A stretch of DNA of 64,000 nucleotides from positions 1,550,001 through 1,614,000 of the forward strand of contig CAVXRN010000006.1 in NCBI GenBank assembly GCA_963764205.1, written 5' to 3'. The stretch's first letter is position 1, and each line of letters begins with the position of its first letter. The position numbers were made by a program, and so were the translations under genes. The notes under the pieces are model-generated. The model searched no databases. It was given only the letters and a program-made list of their open reading frames with translations, and was not told where the DNA came from. Below are positions 1 through 8,180 of this stretch, piece after piece. Origin of the DNA: Chersky-840 sp963764205 (GTDB lineage Bacteria; Actinomycetota; Acidimicrobiia; Acidimicrobiales; UBA8190).

Positions 1-631
1 CGCCGGCTTCTTCGGCTCGGTGCCGGCCGTGATCACCCACAAGTTGGCCGCGCCCATCGTGGGCATCGTCGCCACCTCCACCGGCAAGGGCTACTGGCTC
101 GTGGGCGCGGACGGCGGGGTCTTCGCCTTCGGCGACGCCGGCTTCTACGGGTCGCTGCAGTCGCTGCACCTGACGCCGGCCGCGCCCATCGTGGGCATCG
201 TCGCCACCTCCACCGGCAAGGGTTACTGGCTCGTGGGCGCGGACGGCGGGGTCTTCGCCTTCGGCGACGCCGGCTACTTCGGCAACGTGCCGTCTCTCCT
301 CGGGACCCCCGCCCCCTCGCCCATCGTGGGGATGGCGGCCACACCCGACGGTGGTGGCTACTGGGTCGTCCAGAACGACGGGGCCGTGTCGCGCTTCGGT
401 GACGCCGGGTTCTTCGGGTCCACCCTCACCACCGGCGTGGTGCCAAGCGCGCCGGTCGTGGGCATCGTGGCCACCCCCGACGCCAAGGGCTACTGGCTCG
501 TGGGGTCCGACGGCGGCATCTTCACCTTCGGCGACGCGTCGTACTTCGGCTCGCTCCCGGCTGCCCTCGCCACCGGCGGCGTGACGCCGACCGCGCCGGT
601 CACCGTGGTGGGCCTGGCCGTCACGCCCTGA
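1..631 (+). CDS. Repeat protein with GYWLV-DGG-FAFGDA motifs (3' end only)
   Basis: The gene is cut by the left window edge: the reading frame is open from base 2, and the residues before the first GTG (base 20) already fit the repeat (AGFFGS). About 208 residues are visible, made of four to five copies of a unit of roughly 45-50 residues: PIVGIVAT..GKGYWLVG.DGGVFAFGDA.FYGS. The first two full copies are nearly identical at DNA level. Such repeats are common in secreted proteins of Acidimicrobiia, often behind an enzymatic or wall-binding N-terminal domain, which here lies outside the window. A propeller-like or wall-binding role is inference. The stop is 8 bases from the convergent pstB stop. 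Confidence 0.75.
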   Translation, partial: AGFFGSVPAVITHKLAAPIVGIVATSTGKGYWLVGADGGVFAFGDAGFYGSLQSLHLTPAAPIVGIVATSTGKGYWLVGADGGVFAFGDAGYFGNVPSLLGTPAPSPIVGMAATPDGGGYWVVQNDGAVSRFGDAGFFGSTLTTGVVPSAPVVGIVATPDAKGYWLVGSDGGIFTFGDASYFGSLPAALATGGVTPTAPVTVVGLAVTP

Positions 632-639
632 GTGGCGGC

Positions 640-1494
640 TCAGCCCACCTCGCCCGACACGTAGGCCCTCGTGCGCGGGTCGCGGGGCGAGTCGAAGATC
701 GTCTTGGTGTCGCCGTACTCGACGAGCTCGCCCGTGGCCCGGTCCTCGCCCAAGAGGAAGAAGGCCGTATAGTCCGACACCCGCTTGGCCTGGAACATGT
801 TGTGGGTGACCAGGCCGATGGTGACGTCGGTGGCGAGGTGCTCGATCAGCTCCTCGATCTTGGCCGTGGCGATGGGGTCGAGCGACGAGCACGGCTCGTC
901 CATGAGCAGCACCTCGGGCTCGACCGCGAGCGCCCGGGCGATGCACAACCGTTGTTGCTGCCCGCCCGACAGCTTCACCGCCGGCGACTGGAGCCTGTCC
1001 TTGACCAGGTCCCACAACGCGGCGTGGTGCAGCGCGGCCTCGGCCGCCTCGCGTAGGACGGACTTGGACCGCACCCCGTTGAGCCGCAGCCCCGCCACCA
1101 CGTTGTCGTAGATGCTCATGGTGGGGAAGGGGTTGGGCCGCTGGAAGACCATGCCCACCCGGCTCCGCACCAACTCGGCCTGGGTGTCGCGGGCGTACAC
1201 GTCGAGGTCGCCCACGAGCACCTGCCCCGTTACCTTGCCACCGGTGTCGTCGTGCAGCCGGTTGATGGCCCGGAGGATGGTCGTCTTTCCGCATCCCGAC
1301 GGGCCCACCAGGGCCGTGACGCGGTGGCGCACCAGATCGAGCGTGACGTCGCGCACCACCCGGTGCTTGCCGAAGGTGACGTCGACGCCGCGCAGCGAAA
1401 CCGCCGCGGTCGGGCTCGGGGCCGCGCCCGGTGGGCTCTCCCCGGGCCCGGAGCCGGGCGATGTCTCGACGTTGCTCGTGATCTCGATGGTCAT
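640..1494 (-). CDS. pstB: Phosphate ABC transporter ATP-binding protein PstB
   Basis: Cytoplasmic ATPase that drives phosphate import through PstC/PstA. It shows Walker A GPSGCGKT (about residues 64-71), the family-typical PNPFP stretch after the Q-loop, the signature LSGGQQQR (about 175), Walker B LLMDEP with the following CSSLDP, and the switch His in VTHN. Its 284 residues exceed the usual 250-260 because of a Pro/Gly/Ser-rich N-terminal tail of about 30 residues. The ATG at 1494 is preceded by a GGAG. It is the last gene of a pstS-C-A-B operon on the minus strand; no phoU follows within the window. Confidence 0.96.
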   Translation of the reverse strand: MTIEITSNVETSPGSGPGESPPGAAPSPTAAVSLRGVDVTFGKHRVVRDVTLDLVRHRVTALVGPSGCGKTTILRAINRLHDDTGGKVTGQVLVGDLDVYARDTQAELVRSRVGMVFQRPNPFPTMSIYDNVVAGLRLNGVRSKSVLREAAEAALHHAALWDLVKDRLQSPAVKLSGGQQQRLCIARALAVEPEVLLMDEPCSSLDPIATAKIEELIEHLATDVTIGLVTHNMFQAKRVSDYTAFFLLGEDRATGELVEYGDTKTIFDSPRDPRTRAYVSGEVG

Positions 1495-1549
1495 CTCCGG
1501 GCTCGCACGGGTCTGTCCATCCTACGGGGTCTCATCGAAATCGGCCCCG

Positions 1550-2479
1550 TCACCGGGCCTGGCGGTTGAGCCGGGCCGAGACGACCCGGGCCACGATGCT
1601 GAGCACGAGGACGAGGAACAGCAGCACCAGGGCCGTGCCCCACGCGATCACCTGGGCGGCGGAGTAGGGCTGGGTCCCGTTGGTGTAGATCGTCAACGAC
1701 AACGCGCCCATGGGCTGCAGGGGGTTGGTCACGAGCTGCGTGGCGCCGAGGACCACGAACAGCAGCGGTGCGGTCTCGCCCACCGCCCGGGCCACCGCCA
1801 GCAGGTTCCCGGTGACGAGGCCGGGCAGCGCGTTGCGCAGGACCACCGACCGCACCACGCGAGAGCGCCGCACCCCGAGGGCGAGGCCGGCTTCCCACAG
1901 GTCGACCGGCACGGCGCGCATGGCCGCCTCGCTGGCCCGGATGACGATGGGCAGCATGAGCACGGCCAGGGCGAAGCTCCCGAGGAGCCCGGAGTAGCTC
2001 AACACGTGCGGCCCGACGAACACGGTGAAGATGAAGATCCCCATCGCGATCGACGGCACCCCCGCGAGCACGTCGGCCGAGAACCGCACCCCGCCCGCCA
2101 GGCGGCCCCGCCGCTCGACGAGGAACAACGCGCACATCGTGCCGACGGGCACGGCGATGACGACCCCCAGCCCCACGATGATGACCGATCCCACGATGGC
2201 GCTCGAGATGCCTCCGCCCGGGATCCCCGGTGGCGTTGGCACGTGGGTGAGAAAGGCCCACGACAGTGCCTTGGCGCCGCGGCTGACGGTGTAGGCCACC
2301 AGCGCCACGAGCGGCGTGAGCGAGATGGCCACCGCCACGACGCACAACACGATGGCGATACGCCCGATGATCCGGCGTCGCGCCAGTGAGCGTCGGGCCG
2401 AGCGCCGGACGAGCTCACGCCGCGCCCCGATGCGATCGGTCAGCGCGCCGGCGTCGCCGGGCACGGCGGTGACGCTCAC
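1550..2479 (-). CDS. pstA: Phosphate ABC transporter permease PstA
   Basis: Inner-membrane permease of the Pst high-affinity phosphate importer, 309 residues with about six hydrophobic segments. The EAA-type cytoplasmic loop that docks PstB is visible (EAGLALGVRRSRVVRSVVL), as is the conserved ARAVGETAPLL stretch of PstA. The GTG start at 2479 overlaps the pstC stop in a GTGA (2476-2479), which indicates translational coupling. An in-frame reading further upstream only crosses pstC in the wrong frame, so the short form is chosen. It is separated from pstB by 55 bases. Confidence 0.95.
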   Translation of the reverse strand: MSVTAVPGDAGALTDRIGARRELVRRSARRSLARRRIIGRIAIVLCVVAVAISLTPLVALVAYTVSRGAKALSWAFLTHVPTPPGIPGGGISSAIVGSVIIVGLGVVIAVPVGTMCALFLVERRGRLAGGVRFSADVLAGVPSIAMGIFIFTVFVGPHVLSYSGLLGSFALAVLMLPIVIRASEAAMRAVPVDLWEAGLALGVRRSRVVRSVVLRNALPGLVTGNLLAVARAVGETAPLLFVVLGATQLVTNPLQPMGALSLTIYTNGTQPYSAAQVIAWGTALVLLFLVLVLSIVARVVSARLNRQAR

Positions 2480-3474
2480 GACGCGGTTCCCCTGGCTCGC
2501 TGCCTCCGGCGCAACAGGAGCTGCCCTCCGACGTTGACGAGGGCGGTGATGGCGACCAACACCACCACGAGGCCGATGATCGAACTTCGGTCGAGCCCCG
2601 GACTGGCCTCGCCGAAGTTGTTGATGACGGCGGACCCGAGCGTGGCGCCCGGCGCGAGCAGTGAATGGGGGAGCGCGTAGTTGTTCCCGATCACCATGGC
2701 CACGGCGATGGTCTCGCCCAGGGCCCGGCCCATGGCCAGGATCACCGCCGCCTCGATCCCGGTACGCGCCCCGGGCACCACCGCCGTCCGCACCACCTGC
2801 CAGCGCGTGGCGCCGAGTGCGCGGGCCGCTTCTCGGTCCTCGTTGGCCACACCGCGCAGCGCGGTGCGCGACAGCGCCACAATGGTGGGGAGGATCATCA
2901 CCGCCAGCACGGTCCCGGCCAACAGCATGCTCGGCCCGTAGGCCGGTCCGTGGAAGAACCACTCGAGCCCCGGGATCTTCTTCAAGAAGGGCTCGACATG
3001 ATGCGCGAACACCGGCGACAGCACGAGGAGGCCCCACAGGCCCACGACGATGCTCGGGACCGCGGCGATGAGGTCGATGGCGACCGACAGCGGGCCCGCC
3101 AGCCACTTGGGCGAGAGCTCGGACAAGAACGCGGCGGACGCCACGCCGATGGGCACGGCCAGGAAGATCGCCACCGCGGTGGTGATGAGCGTCCCCACGA
3201 TGAAGATGCCCGTGGGGTAGACGTCCTTGGTGGCGCTGTAGGTCCCCGACCACAGAAAGCTGAGCCCGGAATGGGCGAACGCCTGGCTGGCGCCGGCCAC
3301 GAGGCTCACGACCAACCCGACGACGATGACGGCGAAGATCGTGGCGCCGGTCCACCGCAACAGCGCGTAGGAACGGCCGCCCGGCCGCTCCCCCCGCCGG
3401 CGCAGACCCTCTTTGACCCCGACGACGGGCGTCAGCCGCGGAGGCGGGACCTCCTCGAGCAGCGTCGAACTCAT
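2476..3474 (-). CDS. pstC: Phosphate ABC transporter permease PstC
   Basis: Second permease of the Pst importer, 332 residues. A basic N-terminal stretch (RRRGERPGGRS) precedes the first membrane helix (about residues 45-65), and five more hydrophobic segments follow. The EAA loop reads EAARALGATRWQVVRTAVV, followed by GRALGETIAVAMVIGN, typical of PstC. Proline-containing IDLIAAVPSIVVGLWG also matches the family. It lies 32 bases downstream of pstS and overlaps pstA by four bases, so the four genes form one unit. Confidence 0.95.
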   Translation of the reverse strand: MSSTLLEEVPPPRLTPVVGVKEGLRRRGERPGGRSYALLRWTGATIFAVIVVGLVVSLVAGASQAFAHSGLSFLWSGTYSATKDVYPTGIFIVGTLITTAVAIFLAVPIGVASAAFLSELSPKWLAGPLSVAIDLIAAVPSIVVGLWGLLVLSPVFAHHVEPFLKKIPGLEWFFHGPAYGPSMLLAGTVLAVMILPTIVALSRTALRGVANEDREAARALGATRWQVVRTAVVPGARTGIEAAVILAMGRALGETIAVAMVIGNNYALPHSLLAPGATLGSAVINNFGEASPGLDRSSIIGLVVVLVAITALVNVGGQLLLRRRQRARGTAS

Positions 3475-3506
3475 GGCCGCCCGACCCTAGGGGGTTCCGA
3501 CTTCGA

Positions 3507-4859
3507 TCACGAGGTGAACAGAGGCTTGCCCGCCGAGTTCTGCAGGGTCAACAGCGTCTGATGCGCGACCGCCACCACGTTCGCCGGCAGCGGCGAGTAC
3601 CCGAGCGCCGCGGCCTGCTGCTGGCCGGTCGTCGTGACCCAGTCGAACAGCTTGCCCAGCACGACCCCCTGGGTGGTGTTGGGCTGCTTCTGGTAGATGA
3701 GCGTCCAACTGAAGTTGGCGAGCGGGTACGTCGCGGCACCCGCGCCGTTGACGATGTTGAAGTTGGCCGCGCTCAGGTTCGTCGCCTGCGCACCCGCGGC
3801 GGCGATGCTCGACTGCGACGGCTTCACGAAGCTCCCCGCCGCGTTCTTGAGCGCGGCGTTGGTGAAGCTGGCCTGCAGCGAGTACGCGTACTCGACGTAG
3901 CCGATGGCACCGGGCGTCTGCTGGATGAACCCGGCCACCCCGGTGTTGAGCTGCTCGCCCACGCCGACCGTCGTGATCGGCCACTTGGTCGAGGGTGTCG
4001 TCCCCGCCTTGGAGGTCGTCCAGGTCGAGCCGCCGGTGTCGATGAGGTACTGGTCGAGGTCGTAGCCCGGCCCCGACGAGTCGGCCCGGTGCACCGGGAC
4101 GATCGTGGTGGACGGGAGGCTCACGCCCGGGTTGAGCGCGGCGATGGCCGGGTCGTTCCACGACGTGATCTTGCCCAGGAAGATCCCCGCCAACGTGGGC
4201 CCGTCGAGCTTGAGGCCACCCGACACGCCCGGCAGGTTGTAGCTCAGCGCCACGCCCCCGAGGTCGACCGGAACCTGCAGGATGGCGCCCCCGGTCCCCG
4301 TGGCCGGTGTCGGGATGGGGATCTCGGAGTCGCCGAAGTTCACCGTGTTCTGCTGGATGTCGGTGACGCCCACGCTGCTGCCGGCGGGGGAGTAGTTGAC
4401 GCTCACGCCCTTGTTCGCCTGGCTGTAGTAGTAGAAGACGCGCGTGAAGAAGGGCTGGATGGAGTTGGCCCCCGCACCCGAGAGCTTGAAGGCGGGCGAC
4501 TGCGTGTCACAGGTGGCATTCAAGGGCCCGCCCGTGGTCGAGCACGCGCTCGGGTTCGCCTTCGGTGCGGTGGTGGCGGGAGTCGCCGCGTGCGCGATGG
4601 GCGCCGCGGTCGTCGCGGTGGGAGCGGCCGCCGTGGTCGTCGTCGCCGCGGCCGCCGTGGTCGTCGTCGTGGTGGTGGCGAGGGGCTTGTTCGCCTTCTT
4701 CTTCGCGGCCGAGGGGGTCGACGAGCTGCACGCCGCGGCGACCAGTGCCACCGCCGCCAGCCCGAGGATCAGGGTCGTCACTCGCGACACCGGGCCGTGC
4801 CGGCCGACGCGTCCGGCATGGTGGTCTCGGGCTCGACGTGACGCAGCACCGTGGTGCAC
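3507..4859 (-). CDS. pstS: Phosphate-binding lipoprotein PstS
   Basis: Extracytoplasmic phosphate receptor feeding PstC/A. The N-terminus has a hydrophobic signal with a lipobox ending at Cys44 (ALVAAAC), then an Ala/Thr-rich linker of about 60 residues typical of wall-spanning actinobacterial lipoproteins. The phosphate-binding-like domain occupies about residues 122-450, with SGAGANSIQPFF, GDSEIPIP and HRADSSGPGYDLDQYL as ligand-loop signatures. GTG 4859 has a good ribosome site (gggagaggag, 4 bases before it). GTG 4790, directly before the signal peptide, is a shorter alternative. First gene of the pst operon. Confidence 0.93.
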   Translation of the reverse strand: MHHGAASRRARDHHAGRVGRHGPVSRVTTLILGLAAVALVAAACSSSTPSAAKKKANKPLATTTTTTTAAAATTTTAAAPTATTAAPIAHAATPATTAPKANPSACSTTGGPLNATCDTQSPAFKLSGAGANSIQPFFTRVFYYYSQANKGVSVNYSPAGSSVGVTDIQQNTVNFGDSEIPIPTPATGTGGAILQVPVDLGGVALSYNLPGVSGGLKLDGPTLAGIFLGKITSWNDPAIAALNPGVSLPSTTIVPVHRADSSGPGYDLDQYLIDTGGSTWTTSKAGTTPSTKWPITTVGVGEQLNTGVAGFIQQTPGAIGYVEYAYSLQASFTNAALKNAAGSFVKPSQSSIAAAGAQATNLSAANFNIVNGAGAATYPLANFSWTLIYQKQPNTTQGVVLGKLFDWVTTTGQQQAAALGYSPLPANVVAVAHQTLLTLQNSAGKPLFTS

Positions 4860-4914
4860 GGGCTCTCCTCTCCCAGGCGACGCGGGGGCCGGCCCTGCCG
4901 GTCTCCACCCGTCA

Positions 4915-4950
4915 ACTTAATGCATCGATTACATAGGAATACTAGGTCGC
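4915..4950. promoter_or_regulatory. AT-rich divergent promoter/operator region between pstS and the Rrf2 gene
   Basis: A short AT-rich island (around 4917-4945, including attacataggaatactagg) lies in an otherwise very GC-rich intergenic stretch between two divergent starts (4859 and 5025). It is the only plausible location for both promoters. A Pho-box or Rrf2 operator could lie here, but I cannot define a repeat with certainty. Confidence 0.35.
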
Positions 4951-5024
4951 TTCCGGGGGGTCGTCCAGCCGCCTCGGCGCCTGGAGGTAGGCGTCGGGCC
5001 CTCGGGGCAGGCAGAATCCGGTCC

Positions 5025-5480
5025 GTGCATATTCCGGCCAAGGTTGACTACGGCATGCGGGCCCTGCTCGCCCTCGCCGATCGCAAGGACCCTGCCACCG
5101 CCGAGTCCCTGGCCCAGGACCAGGGCCTTCCGGCCCGGTTCCTGGGAGCGATCCTGATCGAGCTGCGCCGAGCCGGCATCGTCGCCAGCCAGCGTGGATC
5201 TGAGGGCGGCTACCGGCTGGCCCGTCCGGCCAAGGAGATCAGTGTGGCCGACGTCATGCGCGCCCTCGACGGCCCGCTGGCCGAGGTACGCGGCCTGCGA
5301 CCCGAGGCGGCCCACTATGACGGTGCGGCCGAGCACCTCCAAGACGTCTGGGTGGCGGTCCGCGCCAGCCTGCGCAACGTGCTCGAGCGGGTCAACCTCG
5401 AAGACGTCGTGGCCGGGCGCCTTCCTCGCTCCATTGCCAAGCTGACCGAGGACCCCGACGCCTGGGCGCCCCGGCGCTGA
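5025..5480 (+). CDS. Rrf2 family transcriptional regulator
   Basis: DNA-binding regulator of 151 residues, the normal Rrf2 length. The N-terminal winged helix shows the family pattern: KVDYGMRALLALA, then ESLAQDQGLPARFLGAILIELRRAGIV and SQRGSEGGYRLARP, where the wing has GS.GGY.L. The C-terminal half has VADVMRALDGPLAEVRG and ends with the usual helix. No cysteines are present, so an Fe-S cluster as in IscR/NsrR/RsrR is unlikely and the signal is unknown. GTG 5025 is chosen because homology begins immediately (HIPAKVDYG); the longer frame only runs over the pstS promoter. Divergent from pstS. Confidence 0.88.
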   Translation: MHIPAKVDYGMRALLALADRKDPATAESLAQDQGLPARFLGAILIELRRAGIVASQRGSEGGYRLARPAKEISVADVMRALDGPLAEVRGLRPEAAHYDGAAEHLQDVWVAVRASLRNVLERVNLEDVVAGRLPRSIAKLTEDPDAWAPRR

Positions 5481-5510
5481 ACCTCCGCCGGGCTGGCGGC
5501 GAGCGCCGGC

Positions 5511-6545
5511 TCAGGCCGACTCGAGTGCCCGGGGCTCGGTGTCGCCCCACGTGTCGTCGAGGAACCCGGCGATCTCCGCCGTGAGCCGGTCCGGCGCGAG
5601 GCGCAGCTCGAAGATGGACCGGGCCTCGATGAGCCGAGCGTGCTGGAGCTGGCGAGTGAGGTGATCGGCGTCGGTGAAGGGGTGGATGAAGTCGATCTTG
5701 TGCCCGATCACGAGCGCGGGGACTTCGATGGCCCGCCGTGCCTCGTAGGTCGGGGTGATCGGACCGACGAGCATCCCGTGCAGCACCGCCGCGATCTCCT
5801 CGGGCTCGGCGCTGAGCATGGCGACGACGCTGTCGAGCGGGGCCACGGTCGTCCTCGGCACGCGGCGCGCCAGTGACGCCACCAGCCGGGCGACCGGAGC
5901 GGCATAGTGCACGCCGAGCAGGATCGGGAGGAACACCACCGCCGCCCCGGGCACGGCCCACTCGAGGACGGGCATCTCGATGAGCAGTCCCCGGACCCGC
6001 GCCGGCGCCTGCACCGCCACCTGGAGGCTGACGTTGGCCCCGAGCGAGACACCCCCCACGACGGCCTCGTCGATGCCGAGCTCGTCGAGGAGTGCCACGA
6101 CGTGGCGTGCGTAGGAATCCATGCGGTGGACCGAGGCGTGCCGGGGCTTGTCCGACAGGCCGTGGCCCGGCAGGTCGAGGAGGACGACCTGGAAACCCCG
6201 TTCGGCGAGATCGGCGGCCAAGCGCCGGCTGAGCTGGTTGTCGAACAACAGGCCGTGAAGGAACACGAGCACCCGCGACCCCTCGCCGTGCCGCTCATAG
6301 TGCAGCCGGAGCCCTTCCACCTCGAACGTGCCCACTTCGAACGGGCGCCGCTCGAAGAGCCCGGTCACCCACGAAATGGGGGGCGACGTCACGAACCCCT
6401 CGACCGCCGAGGCGGCCGAGCCCGGGTCGGGCGCTGCGTCAGGCCCCTCCCCGTCGCCCAGGCGGTCGGGGTCCGCGCCCGGCGCGGGGCGCGCCGGACT
6501 GGGAACAGACTTGGCAGTGCCGACCCCGGCCCCCACGGACGCCAC
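5511..6545 (-). CDS. Alpha/beta hydrolase
   Basis: Predicted hydrolase of 344 residues with the alpha/beta fold. After a variable Pro/Ala-rich N-terminal 60 residues come the oxyanion strand VLVFLHGLLFDNQ, LLDLPGHGLSD, and the nucleophile elbow GGVSLGAN (Ser near residue 150). Possible acid and base residues lie late in the chain, in IGHKIDFIHPFTDADH. The substrate cannot be told from the sequence; esterase, lipase or haloperoxidase-like are all possible. GTG 6545 is the longest start and has no strong ribosome site. It stands alone between the Rrf2 gene (convergent) and the Rpf-like gene. Confidence 0.8.
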   Translation of the reverse strand: MASVGAGVGTAKSVPSPARPAPGADPDRLGDGEGPDAAPDPGSAASAVEGFVTSPPISWVTGLFERRPFEVGTFEVEGLRLHYERHGEGSRVLVFLHGLLFDNQLSRRLAADLAERGFQVVLLDLPGHGLSDKPRHASVHRMDSYARHVVALLDELGIDEAVVGGVSLGANVSLQVAVQAPARVRGLLIEMPVLEWAVPGAAVVFLPILLGVHYAAPVARLVASLARRVPRTTVAPLDSVVAMLSAEPEEIAAVLHGMLVGPITPTYEARRAIEVPALVIGHKIDFIHPFTDADHLTRQLQHARLIEARSIFELRLAPDRLTAEIAGFLDDTWGDTEPRALESA

Positions 6546-6587
6546 GACTACGACGTTACCCGGGCCTGGTCCGGTGTGACAGGTGCC

Positions 6588-7406
6588 TCACAGCCCGAGC
6601 TTGCGTGAGCACCCCGGCCACTGGCCCCAGCCGCTGCGCGCCTGGAGCTGCTGGGCGGCACGGTCCTGGACGGCGGGCGCGGCGTCCGACGGCAGACCGG
6701 GGTACCCCAGGCCGTGCCACGTCGCCGGGCTGAATTGGTAGGCGCCGTAGTAGCCGTTCCCGGTGTTCTCGGAGTACTTGCCCCCCGACTCGCAGTTACG
6801 TAGGGCGGCCCACACGCCGCCGCTGGCGGCACTCGTGGCCGGAGCCACCACGGGCGCGGCGACCGCGGCGGGGTGTACGACCGGGGCAGGTTTCGGAGCC
6901 GGTTTCGGAGCCGGCTTGGGGGCCGGCGGTGGTGGCGGGGGGGGCGGCGGGTGGGCCGCCTCGTACGCCATCCAGGCGTAGACGAGCTTCACGAAGCGCG
7001 TCCCGGCCGGACGCAGCAGGCCGTTGTGCGACTCGTCGCCCTCGGCCGCAGACGCCTGTAGCGCCGCCGGCACGGCCGCAGAGGCCAGATCGACGGTGCC
7101 GAGCGGCACTGGTCGCAGCATGTCGACGGGGAGCCCCTCGCCCAAGGCGAGGGACGTGGTTTTCGCATCGGCAGGCATCGCCGCCGGCGCGGGCTCCGTG
7201 TCGGCGGGCAACGCCGCCGACGTCAGTTGGATATCGGTGCCACCGAGGTGGCTCCCGGCGACCAGTACCTGGTCGCTTCGATGATGGACAGCTTGATGAT
7301 GGACAGCTTGAGGATGGACAGCTTGAGGAGAACTCGGCGACTGGTGCAGAAAACTCGTGCCGAGCAGCACGGCGATGACAACGCCAAAGAGTCGGTGGTT
7401 CCGCAT
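6588..7406 (-). CDS. Secreted Rpf-like (resuscitation-promoting-factor / transglycosylase-like) protein
   Basis: Secreted peptidoglycan-active protein of 272 residues. It has an N-terminal signal or anchor (FGVVIAVLLGTSFL), a low-complexity section, a Pro/Lys-Pro linker (eight or more prolines then APKPAPKP) and a C-terminal Rpf/lysozyme-like domain (about 195-272): WAALRNCESGGKYSENTGNGYYGAYQFSPATWHGLGYPG. The catalytic Glu is in NCESGG; the paired cysteines fit the family disulfide. ATG 7406 has an excellent ribosome site (aaggagg, 7 bases upstream). Three 15-bp tandem units near the 5' end encode QAVHP/QAVHH/QAVHH. The unusually long upstream region may carry regulation. Confidence 0.87.
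   Translation of the reverse strand: MRNHRLFGVVIAVLLGTSFLHQSPSSPQAVHPQAVHHQAVHHRSDQVLVAGSHLGGTDIQLTSAALPADTEPAPAAMPADAKTTSLALGEGLPVDMLRPVPLGTVDLASAAVPAALQASAAEGDESHNGLLRPAGTRFVKLVYAWMAYEAAHPPPPPPPPPAPKPAPKPAPKPAPVVHPAAVAAPVVAPATSAASGGVWAALRNCESGGKYSENTGNGYYGAYQFSPATWHGLGYPGLPSDAAPAVQDRAAQQLQARSGWGQWPGCSRKLGL
7281..7325 (-). repeat. 3 x 15-bp tandem repeat within the Rpf-like gene
   Basis: Three consecutive copies of atgatggacagcttg (third copy begins agg). They keep frame and encode QAV-H-P/H repeats just after the signal segment. Copy-number change would not shift the frame. Confidence 0.85.
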
Positions 7407-8005
7407 CTTGTGCCTCCTTGAAGTTCACGGGATCCCCGTAGGGCTCCAGGTGGGCTTGGGAATGCGGGCGGCCCGTCGTCTGATGCATTCGTCTCGCGGA
7501 GCCGGCGCCGGGGAGGGCGGGCGGTCCTGGACTGACTGCAGGTCCGAACGAGGTGCTGACGGAGCGACCCGGGGTTCTGGCGTTAGGCACTTCCTCCTCG
7601 ATGTGGGTGTGGACGGTCGATGAACATGGCAGGGGGGCCGCTGAGCGCGCGAAGACCGGGGCCCCGGGCGCGCGGCGGCGCAAGGGGACGAAACGGTCCG
7701 GGGCGGTCCACATGAGCGGGGCCTCTCGGGCCCGGGCGACAGCCTCCGCTGCTGTCGCATGGACTCCGCCAATGGCTTGAGTGGCAACAAATGTAAGCGC
7801 TTGCGCTTGGGCGCACAAGCACATGGGGCCTCCCGAGGCCCCCTCCGCGCCGCCCCGCTCGAGGTCGTCCTGGGCGGAAAGCCCCTTTGACCTGGGAGGT
7901 CGACGCTCCTGGACACTGCTGGTGGGGAATCGAACGCCCCCGCAGATATCTTCTGAAAACCGGGTCCGCGACGTCGAGAAGACCCGTCGATAGCGTTTCG
8001 GTCCC
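7407..8005. other. 599-bp intergenic region upstream of the Rpf-like gene
   Basis: No convincing gene is present. It contains a perfect inverted repeat AAGCGC-tt-GCGCTT (7795-7808) and a hairpin GGGGCCTC-cc-GAGGCCCC (about 7825-7842). On the minus strand near 7552 there is a stretch (GTCAGCACCTCGT) reminiscent of the 3' part of c-di-AMP riboswitches that often precede rpf genes. I could not find the other conserved riboswitch blocks. A long structured leader is plausible but unproven. Confidence 0.4.
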
Positions 8006-8179
8006 ATGACCGCCACCACGCCCAGCGGGCCACCGGGACCCTCAGTGACCGACGCCGAGACCCTCGCCGACCTGTCGACGGCGTGCATGTCGTGCGGTGC
8101 ACAGATGCGCCCCGAGCACGCGCACTACCGGTGCCCGCGCTGCGGCTGGCGCGACTCGTGTTGCGACGGGCCCTACTGA
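8006..8179 (+). CDS. Small zinc-ribbon protein (57 aa)
   Basis: Short gene with ATG at 8006 and TGA at 8177-8179. The N-terminal half is Pro/Thr/Asp-rich. The C-terminal half carries CMSCGAQM and YRCPRCGWRDSCCDGPY, two CxxC knuckles 12 residues apart plus an extra CC pair, which fit a structural zinc ribbon. Function unknown; small zinc ribbons of this kind often act in nucleic-acid or protein contacts. Its stop lies one base from the convergent surE stop, and third codon positions are strongly GC-biased as in neighbouring genes, which supports it as real. Confidence 0.7.
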   Translation: MTATTPSGPPGPSVTDAETLADLSTACMSCGAQMRPEHAHYRCPRCGWRDSCCDGPY

Positions 8180-8180
8180 C

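Noticed and set aside
4929..5342. Minus-strand 137-codon frame across the Rrf2 gene
   Set aside because: Antisense to a clear Rrf2-family gene; no similarity of its own.
7407..7600. c-di-AMP (ydaO) riboswitch
   Set aside because: Only one short block resembles the consensus; the GGGGGA.CC and GGGTGAATC blocks are missing, so it is not annotated as a riboswitch.
7915..7950. tRNA-like T-arm (gttcgattcc on the minus strand)
   Set aside because: The stem does not pair properly and no acceptor, D- or anticodon arm can be found around it.
6796..8088. 430-codon minus-strand frame running across the Rpf-like gene and its upstream region
   Set aside because: It overlaps the Rpf-like gene in another frame, its composition is low-complexity (repeated PSSSC), and no domain is recognisable.
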